From contig NZ_QSGS01000003.1 of the NCBI RefSeq assembly GCF_003467445.1, positions 186,001 through 250,000 of the forward strand: a stretch of DNA of 64,000 nt. Reading direction: 5' to 3'. This document shows, in pieces, positions 10,372 to 20,600 of this stretch. Under the pieces are notes generated by a model, which was not told where the DNA came from, did no database searches, and was given only the letters and a program-made list of their open reading frames with translations. Position 1 is the first letter of the stretch. Every line of letters starts with the position of its first letter. This stretch comes from Exiguobacterium sp. AM39-5BH. GTDB lineage: Bacteria; Bacillota; Bacilli; Exiguobacteriales; Exiguobacteriaceae. The position numbers and the translations under genes were made by a program.

Positions 10372-10920
10372 TTAGAGTTGCTTCGTCGTGATTTTCACGG
10401 GTTCGCCGCCGAACTCACCGTATGCCTCGTCCATGTTTTTCGTATACAGCTCGATGACGTTTTTGCTCGGGTCTTTAAAGTAGGCCGAGCGCTCTTTGCC
10501 GTTGACCGTTTCGTCTTCGTCCCATGTCCGTAGCTTCGTCGGGATACCTGACGTTTCTAATACCTCGAGCGCCTGATCGAACGAGTCCATTGGCACGAAA
10601 AAGGCGCAGTGAACGTGGGCGCCACCTTCATCGTAGAGCGTATCCCATTCGGTCACGTCTTTTTGACGAGTTGATTCTTCCTCTGATGTGAAATCGCGTT
10701 TCAACCATAAACCGAGACGCGTATTACCGCCGACATAGAGCCATGTCGCCCACGGCTCATTCGCTTGTTCTTGTGCCTCGCTTGGCTCGGCGTCATCTCC
10801 GACCCATTGTTCGACGACAGGCAGACCGAGCATGCCGTGCCAAAAATCGACAGCCTCGGCCATATCCGTCACTTCTAATACAAGTTCACACAATCCACTG
10901 ATAGGCAGTCGCTTTATCAT
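10372..10920 (-). CDS. VOC-superfamily (glyoxalase/bleomycin-resistance fold) protein
   Basis: This 182-residue protein has the paired beta-alpha-beta-beta-beta modules of the vicinal oxygen chelate fold. The start CELVLEVTDMAEAVDFWHGMLGL is the standard first strand and helix, and AYFKDPSKNVIELY is the standard last strand with its metal-ligand glutamate. The first module carries a long insertion (about residues 35-65). The substrate cannot be predicted. Of two ATGs, 10920 is preferred because AAGGAGG is eight bases upstream of it and only two from 10926. Confidence 0.8.
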   Translation of the reverse strand: MIKRLPISGLCELVLEVTDMAEAVDFWHGMLGLPVVEQWVGDDAEPSEAQEQANEPWATWLYVGGNTRLGLWLKRDFTSEEESTRQKDVTEWDTLYDEGGAHVHCAFFVPMDSFDQALEVLETSGIPTKLRTWDEDETVNGKERSAYFKDPSKNVIELYTKNMDEAYGEFGGEPVKITTKQL

Positions 10921-11036
10921 ATTCATTTCCTCCTTGTTAAGTTCACTCGAACAATTCCCGATTTGATTCGTAAAAAAACGCGCATAGCTGAATGAATGTT
11001 CGGGAAATGGATTATCAATTGAGAGGAGAGAAATGT

Positions 11037-11723
11037 ATGCGATGGATCCGTTTAGTTAGTGTCCTTGTATTTTTTATCATCGAATGGTTCATGCTCGGTC
11101 GTCTGTTCGCCGCTGTCGATGAACGTCTCGCAGCAGGCGAATGGACGAATAATCTCTTATTCCGTGTCGTTGTGGAATCGGAGCGGGCGACGACCGTCCT
11201 GTTAGTCTTGTTCGCCACGTTCTTTTTGATCGGCGTCGTCATGCATTGGCTGTTGTCTACGAACCGGTCGTGGATGAAGACGATGGGGGCGGTCGGTTTG
11301 GGCTGGGTCGTACCAGCTCTGCTCGCCCTTGTAGCTTGGCTCATCCCGAATCCATATGTGCAACTCGCCATCATCGTGCTGCAACTGTCGTTCATCCCGC
11401 TCATCCCGTTCGTCGGACAGACGGTTCGGCTCGGTCACGTCGTGCTCAACTGGGGCGTCCATGTCGTTGCTTCGGGTCTCGTCCTGTTGATTCAGCGGCC
11501 ATCGCTCGAGCAATTGTTCCGCATCGAGCGGACCGAATTGTCCGAACGGCTCGAAGGTTATGTCAATTCAGGAGAATTGGAACGGTTCGAGCGGTTGCTT
11601 GAAAATGTCGACTTGGCCCAGTTGGAACGGATTTTAAATCGAGTCGATTTGAATCGACTGATTGAAATCCTAGAACGGGTCGACCTCGATCAACTTGAGC
11701 GCATCCTCAATTTGTTCAGTTAG
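11037..11723 (+). CDS. Membrane protein with leucine-rich C-terminal 12-residue repeats
   Basis: A protein of 228 residues with about five hydrophobic segments, followed by a cytosolic tail of about 60 residues. The tail repeats a 12-residue unit of the form VDLxxLxRILxR four times (ENVDLAQLERIL, NRVDLNRLIEIL, ERVDLDQLERIL and a weaker SGELERFERLL). This spacing suggests stacked short helices or an oligomerising zipper. ATG 11037 is seven bases after GGAGAG; an earlier in-frame ATG at 10992 lacks a site. I know no named family with this tail. Confidence 0.75.
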   Translation: MRWIRLVSVLVFFIIEWFMLGRLFAAVDERLAAGEWTNNLLFRVVVESERATTVLLVLFATFFLIGVVMHWLLSTNRSWMKTMGAVGLGWVVPALLALVAWLIPNPYVQLAIIVLQLSFIPLIPFVGQTVRLGHVVLNWGVHVVASGLVLLIQRPSLEQLFRIERTELSERLEGYVNSGELERFERLLENVDLAQLERILNRVDLNRLIEILERVDLDQLERILNLFS

Positions 11724-11790
11724 GCGATTTGTCCTATCCTTCACACTCGCGCTATAATGAGGGATGGAAAACTAGCTGGAGGTGGCTCGA

Positions 11791-14001
11791 ATGATGGCAG
11801 CACCTTACGAGTTGACAGGAAAAGTCATCCGCGTCCTGTTTCAATCGGAAGAAGAAGCGCACACGATCGCGCTCGTACGTATAAAAGAAAAGAATTTTGA
11901 GACAGACGAGACCGAGATGGTCATCGCCGGCGTTGGTGTCGGCATTGAGAAAGGCGAGACGTATAAGGCGCACGGCCGGCTCGTCGATCACCCCCGGTTC
12001 GGGAAACAGATGAAGGCCGAGTGGATTCGCCGGGTCGTCCCGATGACGAAGCGAGCCGCCGTCCGCTTTTTGACGAACGGGTCGTTCCCCGGAATCGGCC
12101 AAAAGACGGCCCAGAAGATTGCTGACGCACTTGGAGACGACTGCATCGATCAAATCGTCAAGCATCCAAGCCTTCTGTCGAACGTCGATGGCTTGAAAGA
12201 GAAGCAGGCCCGCGTCATCACCGAACGTTTGAACGTTCTGTATGGCGTCGACCAGTTGTTGTTATTTTTGGCGCCGTTCGACGTGACGCCGCGCCTCGCT
12301 TCAAAGATTCATAAAGAGTATGAAGGACGGGCGATGGAGACGATTGAAAAGAATCCATACGCCCTCATGTATGACGTCCCTGGAATCGGTTTTAAGACGG
12401 CCGATGCCATCGCGGCCCATTTCGGGATTCAAGGGATTCATCCGGAGCGGATTGCCGCAGCCGTCCTGTACGTACTCGAACTCGAGCAAGGCAACGGGCA
12501 TTTGTTCGTCACGGCCGACCAACTCGCGAGCGAGATGCCGCGCATCATCGGTGGTGACCCAGGCGAGGCACTCGTCTCGGCGCTCGAGACGCTCGCGAAT
12601 GACGAACGTGTCATCGTCGAAGACGGGGTCGTCTATCATCCGCGCGTGTACCGGGCCGAACAAAAAGCGGCCGAAGAACTCGCGCGCATCATGTCGACAT
12701 CGACGACAGAGGACGTTGACATGACGACGATTTTTGATGCGGTCGGACGCGTCGAAGAAATGTTCTCGATCGAGTATGCGACCCAACAACGGGAAGCGAT
12801 TGAGCTCGCTTTGAAGTCGCCGCTCATGGTGCTCACCGGTGGACCGGGTACCGGGAAGACGACTGTTGTCCGCGGCATCATCCATGCGCTCAGCGACGTG
12901 TTCGATTGGAAGCTCGAACCCGTCCAGAATCAACCGTTCCCGTTCGTGCTGGCCGCACCGACCGGCCGAGCCGCGAAACGGCTCAGTGAGTCGACAGGGC
13001 TACCGGCCTCGACGATTCACCGATTGCTCAAGTTTGACGGGAGCTCGTTTCAAGTCGACGATACGAATCCACTCGTCGGAAAAGTGCTCATCGTCGACGA
13101 GGCGTCGATGATCGATATCTTCTTGTTCCGGAGTCTGCTCCGGGCCGTGCCGAACGGGATGAAGATCCTCTTCGTCGGGGACCGTGATCAATTGCCTTCG
13201 GTCGGACCGGGCCAAGTGCTCGCCGATTTGATGGCGACCGACGGCATCCCGGTCGTCCGACTCGATGTCGTTCATCGGCAGGCGTCCGAGTCGAGCATCC
13301 TGCGCCTGGCGCACGCGCTCAACGCGAAACAGATGCCGGATGATTTACTGGCGGCGCTGCCGGACCGTCGTTTCTATACGGCCAACCAAGAGACGGCACT
13401 TCAAGCCATCTGCCAAATGGCAGGGGCCGCGCTACGAAAAGGCTATTCACCGTTCGATATCCAAGTGCTCGCGCCGACGTACCGCGGGGTATGCGGCATC
13501 GACGGCTTGAACGAGGCACTTCAAAACGTGTTCAATCCGAAATCGGCGGCCCGGCAAGTGTTGCACGGCAACCGGACGTATCGGAACGGGGACAAAGTGC
13601 TCCAGCTCGTCAATAACGCCGAGGAGAACGTCTATAACGGCGACATCGGTGAAATCACGAACATCTTTTACGCCAAAGAGAATGTCGACAAAGTCGATAA
13701 AATCTATATCCGCTTCGACCAGACCGAGGTTGAGTATAACCGGAGCGAATGGGACCAGTTCACCCACGCTTATGCCATCACGATCCATAAGTCGCAAGGG
13801 TCCGAGTTTCCAATCGTGCTCATGCCCGTCTTCTTCAATGGCGGCTTTCGCTCGTCGCGCAACTTGATTTATACGGCCGTCACGCGGGCGAAAAAGAGCC
13901 TGCTCTTGTTCGGCGACGTGCGCGCGCTCGAGGCGGCGACACGGGAAGAAGAGCCGGTGCGCCGGACGAAACTCATCGAGCGGCTAGGCGGCAAGTCTTG
14001 A
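11791..14001 (+). CDS. recD2: RecD2-type 5'-3' DNA helicase (YrrC)
   Basis: A 736-residue superfamily-1B helicase. The N-terminal third has an OB-like segment and helix-hairpin-helix motifs (NGSFPGIGQKTAQKIAD and YDVPGIGFKTADAIAAHFG), typical of RecD2 proteins that work without RecBC. Walker A is LTGGPGTGKTT (residues 350-358 for the core), Walker B LIVDEASMID, and the C-terminal AITIHKSQGSEFP and YTAVTRAKK motifs are intact. Bacillus RecD2 acts in replication-fork progress and mismatch-related repair. ATG 11791 lies eight bases after GGAGGT; a GTG at 11782 is too close to it. Confidence 0.94.
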   Translation: MMAAPYELTGKVIRVLFQSEEEAHTIALVRIKEKNFETDETEMVIAGVGVGIEKGETYKAHGRLVDHPRFGKQMKAEWIRRVVPMTKRAAVRFLTNGSFPGIGQKTAQKIADALGDDCIDQIVKHPSLLSNVDGLKEKQARVITERLNVLYGVDQLLLFLAPFDVTPRLASKIHKEYEGRAMETIEKNPYALMYDVPGIGFKTADAIAAHFGIQGIHPERIAAAVLYVLELEQGNGHLFVTADQLASEMPRIIGGDPGEALVSALETLANDERVIVEDGVVYHPRVYRAEQKAAEELARIMSTSTTEDVDMTTIFDAVGRVEEMFSIEYATQQREAIELALKSPLMVLTGGPGTGKTTVVRGIIHALSDVFDWKLEPVQNQPFPFVLAAPTGRAAKRLSESTGLPASTIHRLLKFDGSSFQVDDTNPLVGKVLIVDEASMIDIFLFRSLLRAVPNGMKILFVGDRDQLPSVGPGQVLADLMATDGIPVVRLDVVHRQASESSILRLAHALNAKQMPDDLLAALPDRRFYTANQETALQAICQMAGAALRKGYSPFDIQVLAPTYRGVCGIDGLNEALQNVFNPKSAARQVLHGNRTYRNGDKVLQLVNNAEENVYNGDIGEITNIFYAKENVDKVDKIYIRFDQTEVEYNRSEWDQFTHAYAITIHKSQGSEFPIVLMPVFFNGGFRSSRNLIYTAVTRAKKSLLLFGDVRALEAATREEEPVRRTKLIERLGGKS

Positions 14002-14026
14002 CGTCTTTCGACAGACGTGTGATAAT
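13998..14026 (+). promoter_or_regulatory. Promoter of the alaS leader
   Basis: TTGACG (13998-14003), a 17-bp spacer and GATAAT (14021-14026) with a TG just upstream. The -35 overlaps the recD2 stop codon. Confidence 0.65.
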
Positions 14027-14033
14027 GACGAAT

Positions 14034-14283
14034 AGAAAACTGAAACGAACAAAGACGATGAAGGAAATGAGTACGTCGTAATCGCCTCACCAGAGACATC
14101 TTCCTAGGCTGCGAGAAGATGGAGGTCCGGTCGACCGAAGCTAGTCTGGAGTCCCCACTCACCCTGGGCGCCTCATCCGCGTTATCGGATGTTCGAGGCA
14201 CGGCTTTGCCGTGCGAACGAGGGTGGTACCACGAAGCGATGCTTTCGTCCCTTTCCACAGGGATGAGCATCGCTTCTTTTTCG
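14034..14283 (+). promoter_or_regulatory. T-box riboswitch with alanine specifier, controlling alaS
   Basis: The leader ends in the T-box core GAGGGTGGTACCACG (14219-14233), followed by a terminator whose stem is GAAGCGATGCT (14234-14244) with AGCATCGCTTC (14267-14277) and a T run. Stem I carries the loop-E pieces AGTA on the 5' side and GAA on the 3' side, directly followed by GCT (14140-14142), an alanine codon, as specifier. Uncharged tRNA-Ala should pair with GCT and with the T-box bulge to stabilise the antiterminator. The specifier matches the gene downstream. Confidence 0.92.
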
Positions 14284-14312
14284 TTTCGTTTAAACTGAAG
14301 GAGGAATTGTTG

Positions 14313-16951
14313 ATGAAACCGCTCAAACCATTAACTGGCGCACAGATTCGCCAAATGTATTTAGATTTCTTCAAATCAAAAGGACACAGTGTCGAGCCAA
14401 GTGCCTCACTCGTACCGGTCGAAGATCCAACGCTGCTTTGGATCAACTCAGGTGTCGCGACGCTTAAAAAATACTTCGATGGCCGCGTCATTCCGGCCAA
14501 CCCGCGCATCGTCAACGCGCAGAAGTCGATTCGGACGAACGACATCGAGAACGTCGGGAAGACGGCTCGTCACCATACGTTCTTCGAAATGCTCGGAAAC
14601 TTCTCGGTCGGCGACTACTTCCGTGAAGATGCGATTAAATGGGGCTGGGAACTCCTCACGAGCGATGAGTGGTACGGACTCGATCCGGACCGTTTGTCCG
14701 TGACGATTCACCCGGAAGATGAAGAAGCGAAACAAATCTGGCTCGCCTTAGGCGTTCCGGCTGATCGCATCATCCCGCTCGAAGAGAACTTCTGGGAAAT
14801 CGGAGAAGGTCCGTCCGGCCCGAACACGGAAATCTTCTTCGACCGCGGACCATCGTTCGGCGACGACCCGACCGACCCGGAACTGTACCCAGGCGGCGAG
14901 AACGAACGCTATCTTGAAATTTGGAACATCGTCTTCAGCCAGTTCAACCATGACGGGCACGGCAACTATACCGAGCTCCCACGGAAGAACATTGATACGG
15001 GTATGGGTCTCGAGCGGATGGCGAGCGTCATGCAAGACGTACCGACGAACTTCGATACCGACTTGTTCATGCCGATTATCCGTGAGACGGAGAAAATCAG
15101 CGGCGAGACGTACCGCACCGACAGCAGCAAAGACGTGGCATTCAAAGTCATCGCCGACCATATCCGGACCGTGTCGTTCGCGATTGGGGACGGGGCGCTT
15201 CCGTCGAATGAAGGCCGTGGCTACGTCCTTCGTCGTCTGCTCCGTCGTGCCGTTCGTTACGCGAAGATGCTAGGCATCGAGCGTCCGTTCATGTATGAGC
15301 TCGTTGACGTCGTCGGTGACATCATGGTCGACTTCTATCCGGAAGTCCGAGAGAAGAAAGACTTCATCAAGAAAGTCGTCAAGAACGAAGAAGAGCGTTT
15401 CCACGAGACGCTTCATGACGGTCTTGCCATTTTGAACGAAGTCGCGAAAGCACAGAAAGCAGCCGGTTCGAACGTCATCAGCGGAGAAGATGCATTCCGT
15501 CTTTACGATACGTACGGTTTCCCGCTCGAGTTGACGATTGAGTATGCGGAAGACCATAACCTCTCAGTCGACGAGGACGGCTTCAAACAAGCGATGAACG
15601 CCCAGCGCGAACGTGCCCGGACAGCCCGCGCCGACGTCGAGTCGATGCAAATCCAGTCAGGCGTACTCGCAGACATCACGCTCGCGTCATCATTCGTCGG
15701 TTACACGAACCTCGGCACGGAAGCAAAAATTATCAGCTTGATTCACGATGGTGAGCTCGTCGACGTCGTCGCAGCAGGCGAAGAAGCGCAAGTCATCCTC
15801 GACCAGACGCCATTCTATGCAGAGAGCGGCGGACAAATCGGTGACAAAGGCCAAATCGTCGGGTCGGACTTCGTCCTTCACGTGAAAGACGTCTCGAAAG
15901 CACCGAACGGCCAAAACTTGCATACGGTCACGGTCACATCGGGTGTCGCCAAGGCAGAGGTCGCGGTGACGGCGACAGTCGACTTCGACTCACGTCAAGC
16001 GATTATCAAAAACCACACGGCGACGCATTTGTTGCATCGCGCGTTGAAAGACACGCTCGGTGAGCACGTCAACCAAGCGGGTTCACTCGTGACACCGGAT
16101 CGCCTCCGCTTCGACTTCTCGCACTTCGGTCAAGTGACAGCTGAAGAGCTTCAGTCGATCGAGCGTCAAGTGAACGAACGCATCTGGGCGTCAATCGCTG
16201 TTGATATCGAAGAGATGAACATCGCCGACGCGAAAGCGAAAGGTGCGATGGCGCTCTTCGGTGAGAAGTATGGGGACGTCGTCCGCGTCGTCGCGGCCGG
16301 TGACTCGGTCGAGCTTTGCGGTGGTTGTCACGTCGGCAACACGGCTGAAATCGGACTCTTCAAAATCTTGTCGGAGTCAGGAATCGGGGCCGGTACACGT
16401 CGCATCGAGCAGTCACAGGCGCTGGGGCTTACGAAGTGATGAACCAGCATATTGAGACGCTCGAGACGGCAGCAAAACTGCTCAAGACAAAACCGCTCGA
16501 AGTGCCGACACGTGTCCAAGCGCTTCAAGCTGAAATGAAAGAACTCGAACGCGCGAGCGAATCGCTCAAAGCGAAGCTTGCGAACATCGAAGCGTCGTCC
16601 CTCACTGACGCCATCGAAACGTTCGGCGATGTCCAATTGATTGCCAAACGCGTCGACGGACAAGACATGGACGCGCTCCGTGGCATGGTCGACGAATTGA
16701 AAGGCAAGCTCGGTTCAGCCGTCATCTTGCTCGGTTCGGCGAACGGTGACAAAGTCAACCTCGTCGCAGGGGTGACGAAAGACTTGAACGACCGTGGCTT
16801 CCATGCCGGGAAATTGATTAAAGAAGTGGCGACACGTTGTGGTGGCGGCGGCGGCGGCCGTCCTGACATGGCGCAAGCCGGAGGCCGTGATGCGACAAAA
16901 CTGGACGAAGCATTGAAGTTTGCTTCACATTACGTTCAATCACTGGCATAA
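14313..16951 (+). CDS. alaS: Alanyl-tRNA synthetase, split by a one-base deletion near 16409
   Basis: Two adjacent frames together encode a complete AlaRS of about 879 residues. The first (14313-16439) has the class II catalytic domain, including [14 protein letters not shown], the editing domain with NHTATHLLH, and the zinc motif ELCGGCH. It then runs out of frame after RIE. The second frame carries on with [14 protein letters not shown] and the whole C-Ala domain to 16951, including the glycine-rich [16 protein letters not shown]. One extra G after 16409 (gaggcag in place of gagcag) restores a single frame. The enzyme is essential and no second copy is seen, so an assembly error is the likely cause. 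Start ATG 14313 follows AAGGAGG. Confidence 0.93.
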
Positions 16952-16988
16952 TAGAACGTGAAGTGCAAACGGAAAGAGGTGGATTCTT

Positions 16989-17255
16989 GTGAGCCAAATG
17001 GATCGCACGATGCAATTCAATTTTCCAGAAGATGATAATCGAGCCAATACTCGGGAAACGTTGATCACGGTTTATCAAGCACTCGAGGAGAAAGGCTACC
17101 AACCGATCAATCAAATCGTCGGATACTTGTTGTCAGGTGACCCTGCCTACATCCCGCGTCATAACGATGCGCGAAACTTAATTCGCAAAATCGAACGAGA
17201 TGAACTGCTCGAAGAGCTGGTCAAATCGTATTTGAACGATCGTAGAGAGGATTAA
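16989..17255 (+). CDS. ireB: IreB-family regulatory phosphoprotein (YrzL)
   Basis: An 88-residue protein of the IreB/DUF965 family. It starts at GTG 16989, six bases after AGAGGTGG. Typical phrases are [44 protein letters not shown] and [18 protein letters not shown]. The N-terminal threonine region is the phosphorylation site of the PASTA kinase in Enterococcus, where the protein affects cephalosporin tolerance. The ireB-ruvX-yrzB order behind alaS is widely conserved in Firmicutes. Confidence 0.92.
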   Translation: MSQMDRTMQFNFPEDDNRANTRETLITVYQALEEKGYQPINQIVGYLLSGDPAYIPRHNDARNLIRKIERDELLEELVKSYLNDRRED

Positions 17256-17256
17256 T

Positions 17257-17679
17257 ATGAAGCGAGTCATGGGGCTCGATGTCGGGTCGAAGACGATTGG
17301 GGTCGCTGTGAGTGACCTTATGGGATGGACGGCGCAAGGTGTGGAGACGGTCTACTGGACCGAGCCGGACTTTGAAGAGGCTGTCCATCTGCTTCAACCG
17401 ATTATTGAGCAGTACGATGTGTCAGAAGTCGTCGTCGGTCTCCCAAAGAATATGAACGGGACGATCGGACCCCGGGGCGAGGCGTCACAGGCATTTGCCA
17501 CGGCCCTCACCGAGGCGACCGGTTTGCCGACGGTTCTTGTCGACGAGCGTTTGACGACGATGCAAGCGGAGCGGATGCTCATTTCAGCAGACGTCAGCCG
17601 AAAAAAAAGAAAAGCCGTCATCGATAAGATGGCAGCCGTCATGATTTTACAAAACTACCTGGATCGCGCAGGCAAATAA
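17257..17679 (+). CDS. ruvX: RuvX/YqgF-type Holliday junction resolvase-like nuclease (YrrK)
   Basis: A 140-residue RNase H-fold protein. It begins [20 protein letters not shown], which carries the first catalytic aspartate. It continues [17 protein letters not shown] with the central acidic region and ends with [14 protein letters not shown] and [18 protein letters not shown]. Members process the 5' end of 16S rRNA precursor in E. coli; the Firmicutes role is less clear. It starts one base after the ireB stop, in the same transcription unit. Confidence 0.93.
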   Translation: MKRVMGLDVGSKTIGVAVSDLMGWTAQGVETVYWTEPDFEEAVHLLQPIIEQYDVSEVVVGLPKNMNGTIGPRGEASQAFATALTEATGLPTVLVDERLTTMQAERMLISADVSRKKRKAVIDKMAAVMILQNYLDRAGK

Positions 17680-17692
17680 GGAGGAATTACGT

Positions 17693-17992
17693 ATGGCAGA
17701 ACTAAGCCGCAACGAAGAAGAAATGTACCGAATTCCAGATGAAAATGGAGACGAGCATTTATTCGTAGAAATTTTCCGTATGACGAGTGACCGCACGAAC
17801 AAGACGTTTGTCGTTCTAGAGCCGGTCGGCAATCCTGAGACGGAAGACGAAGACACAATCGAAGTATACGCGTTTGAAATCGAAGAACTTGAAGATGAAG
17901 AGTTTGTCTTGAAGATTGTTGAAGACGACGCAGACTTCGAGGAAGTCATGGAAGCGTTCGATATCGTCAATGACGAAGTTGGTTTAGACTAA
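17693..17992 (+). CDS. yrzB: DUF1292 acidic protein (YrzB)
   Basis: A 99-residue, very acidic protein with the DUF1292 pattern: IPDENGDEHLFVEIFRM, then VLEPVGNPETEDEDTIEVYAFEIE, then an acidic C-terminus. Function is not established. The ribosome site AAGGAGG sits well before ATG 17693. It is the third gene of the ireB-ruvX-yrzB set. Confidence 0.9.
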   Translation: MAELSRNEEEMYRIPDENGDEHLFVEIFRMTSDRTNKTFVVLEPVGNPETEDEDTIEVYAFEIEELEDEEFVLKIVEDDADFEEVMEAFDIVNDEVGLD

Positions 17993-18063
17993 TACGTGGG
18001 CGGGCGACTAGGGGAATCCCTCGTCGCCCATCTGCATAACAGAAGAACAGGGGAGAAATGCGC

Positions 18064-19205
18064 ATGAACCATCCATCAATGGCTGATGAGAAGCGTGCAC
18101 GTAACCGGATCGTTCGGCGAATTACGGTCATCATCCTTGCTGTCTTTCTTCTAGTTATCGCCACAGGTGCCGCCGTGTCTTACGCGTTCGTGAAACGTTC
18201 GCTTGAACCGGTCGACCCGTCTTCGACTGAAACGGTCGAGGTCGAGGTTCCGCTAGGTGCAGGTTCAGGGTACATTGGTGAACTACTCGAAGAGAATGGG
18301 CTCGTGAGGAATAGCACGATTTTCCGTTTTTACACACGGTTTAAAAATGAATCATCGTTCCAAGCAGGGACGTACACGTTGTCTCCGTCACAGTCGCTTG
18401 ACGAGTTGATTGCAACGTTGAAGACCGGGAAAGTCATCGTCGTCCCAGACATCAAGTTGGTGATTCCGGAAGGCTTTACCATCGACCAGGTCATCTCACG
18501 TCTCGCCAAAGTTGCGGACATTCCGAAAGAAGAAATTTCGGCCCAGCTGAGCGATGCGGAGTATATCCGTTCGCTCGTCAATGAGCATGAGATGTTGACT
18601 GACGAGGTACTCGCCAAGGGGATTTATCACCCGCTCGAGGGCTACTTGTTCCCGGCGACATATGAGTTCGACAAAGGTGTCACGCTCACTCAAATCATCG
18701 ATGAGATGTTGAAACCGACAGAACAGCTTTATCTAGAGTACCAAAGTGAAATCGAGGCTTCCGGTCGTACGTTCCATGAGACGCTTTCGCTCGCCTCGGT
18801 CGTCGAGAAAGAAGCGGTCTCGACGGAAGACCGGAAAGAGATTGCAGGCGTGTTTGAGAATCGTTTAGCCGATGGCATGAAGCTGCAGTCTGACCCGACC
18901 GTCTGGTACGGCACGGGAGAAACGTCGATTTTCACATCGTTCAACGACCTTCAAAACGATTCGCTCTACAACACGTATCGATACGAAGGAATCCCGATCG
19001 GCCGATTGCTGCGGTCAGTCGAGACGCATTTGTCGCCACACTCAATCCGAACGATACGGATAACGTTTATTTTTACGCCCGACCACCACGTGAAGGATTC
19101 CCGAACGGGGAAGTCTTGTTCGAAGTGGAATATGAGGCGCACCAACAAAACGTCGATAAGTATCGTCCAGAGTGGGAAGCGTTCGAAAAAGCAAACAACA
19201 ATTGA
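18064..19205 (+). CDS. mltG: Endolytic murein transglycosylase MltG (YceG/YrrL), frameshift near 19002
   Basis: A membrane-anchored glycan-cutting enzyme that sets the length of new peptidoglycan strands. There is one N-terminal membrane helix (about residues 20-42), a LysM-like segment, and the YceG catalytic domain with SLASVVEKEAVS carrying the catalytic glutamate. After YRYEGIPIG the frame breaks: one extra C at 19002-19003 (atcggcccgatt) gives the normal continuation PIAAVSRDAFVATLNPNDTD and VYFYARPPREGFPNG, ending at the stop 19203-19205 for a protein of about 380 residues. ATG 18064 suits the GGGGAG site better than ATG 18058. Confidence 0.9.
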
Positions 19206-19272
19206 CGGATATGCGACCGGAGGCCTTGGCTTCCGGTCGTTTGAATGAATAGAGAGGTTGAGGTGTCGGAAA

Positions 19273-19914
19273 GTGGAACATGCATCCTATGAAGGATATG
19301 TTGAGAACTTGGTCACACGGCGAACCCCGCTTTTGACAGAGATGGAGGCGTTCGCGAAAGAATATCATGTGCCCATCATGGACTTGACCGGTTCCGAAGT
19401 ATTGCTGTCGCTCCTTGCGATGCAACGTCCGAAACGCATCCTTGAGGTCGGGACGGCGATTGGATATAGCGCGATTCGGATGGCTGAACTGTTACCGGAC
19501 GCTGAAATCGTCACAATTGAACGGAATGCGAGACGGCATGAAGAAGCGCTCGGTTTTATCGGACGGTCGGACGTATCGGACCGTATCACCGTCATCCATG
19601 GTGATGCGGTCGAATTGATTGGGACGATTGAAGGAGAATTCGATGCCGTCTTTATCGATGCGGCCAAAGGTCAGTATCAAAAATTCTTCGATGGGTATGG
19701 CGCTTTAGTACCAATTGGTGGTACGATTTACAGCGATAATTTGTTTTTACGAGGGGACGTCCTGCTTGAAGACGTGTCAGTGCTTGACCGTCGTCGTCGC
19801 CGACTCGTCCGTCTCGTAAAAGAATTTACTGAGCAATTGATGGCACGGACCGATTATCATACTGCAATATTACCCCTTGGTGATGGCCTAGCAATCAGTC
19901 GTAAATTACGATGA
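19273..19914 (+). CDS. trmR: SAM-dependent O-methyltransferase (YrrM/TrmR-like)
   Basis: A class I methyltransferase of 213 residues from the caffeoyl-CoA/catechol O-methyltransferase group. The SAM loop is [17 protein letters not shown], the metal and substrate region is [12 protein letters not shown], and [15 protein letters not shown] follows. The B. subtilis orthologue YrrM (TrmR) methylates 5-hydroxyuridine in the wobble position of tRNA, which fits a neighbourhood rich in tRNA modification genes. GTG 19273 is eight bases after GAGGT; a TTG at 19258 is an alternative. Confidence 0.85.
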   Translation: MEHASYEGYVENLVTRRTPLLTEMEAFAKEYHVPIMDLTGSEVLLSLLAMQRPKRILEVGTAIGYSAIRMAELLPDAEIVTIERNARRHEEALGFIGRSDVSDRITVIHGDAVELIGTIEGEFDAVFIDAAKGQYQKFFDGYGALVPIGGTIYSDNLFLRGDVLLEDVSVLDRRRRRLVRLVKEFTEQLMARTDYHTAILPLGDGLAISRKLR

Positions 19915-19930
19915 GGAGGATTTAACTTTG

Positions 19931-20566
19931 ATGCAACATAAACCCGTCATTATCGGCGTGGCCGGGGGGACCGGATCAGGAAAGACGACCGTGGCCCGCG
20001 CGCTCGTGGATGCGTTCAAAGGACAATCGGTCGTCATGATCGAGCAAGACGCGTATTATAAAGACCAGTCAGACATGACGATGGAAGAACGGTACAAGAC
20101 GAACTATGATCATCCGTTCGCATTCGATAACGATTTATTGATTGAACACATTAAACAGTTACAAGACCATAAGGCGGTTGAGAAGCCGGTATACGATTAT
20201 GCCGCACACACGCGTTCGAATGAGACGATTTTGATTGAACCGGTCGATGTCGTCATCGTTGAAGGCATTCTGGCGCTCGAGGACGACCGTCTCCGTGAGT
20301 TGATGGATATTAAAGTGTTCGTCGACACAGATGCGGACGTCCGCATCTTACGCCGGATGCAACGTGATTTGAATGAACGGGGTCGGTCGATCGACTCAGT
20401 CGTCGCCCAGTATACGAACGTCGTCCGTCCGATGCATCTTCAATTTTGTGAGCCGACGAAACGCTATGCGGACATCATCGTCCCTGAAGGCGGCGAGAAC
20501 TTTGTCGCGATCGATTTGTTGGTGACGAAAATCCGTTGGGTGCTCACAGAACGCAACCGGGCATAA
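19931..20566 (+). CDS. udk: Uridine/cytidine kinase
   Basis: A P-loop kinase of 211 residues in the nucleoside salvage pathway. Walker A is [16 protein letters not shown], followed by [32 protein letters not shown] and [17 protein letters not shown]. It phosphorylates uridine and cytidine to the monophosphates. AGGAGGA precedes either TTG 19928 or ATG 19931; I chose the ATG. As in Bacillus it comes before greA, but here an insertion relic lies between them. Confidence 0.94.
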   Translation: MQHKPVIIGVAGGTGSGKTTVARALVDAFKGQSVVMIEQDAYYKDQSDMTMEERYKTNYDHPFAFDNDLLIEHIKQLQDHKAVEKPVYDYAAHTRSNETILIEPVDVVIVEGILALEDDRLRELMDIKVFVDTDADVRILRRMQRDLNERGRSIDSVVAQYTNVVRPMHLQFCEPTKRYADIIVPEGGENFVAIDLLVTKIRWVLTERNRA

Positions 20567-20600
20567 GGAAATAAATCGTTTTCAATTTAACCTAGCTTTG

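Noticed and set aside
16401..16440. Programmed ribosomal frameshift in alaS
   Set aside because: No slippery heptamer, internal ribosome site or pseudoknot is evident, and at least six other unrelated genes show the same one-base loss, so a sequence error explains it better.
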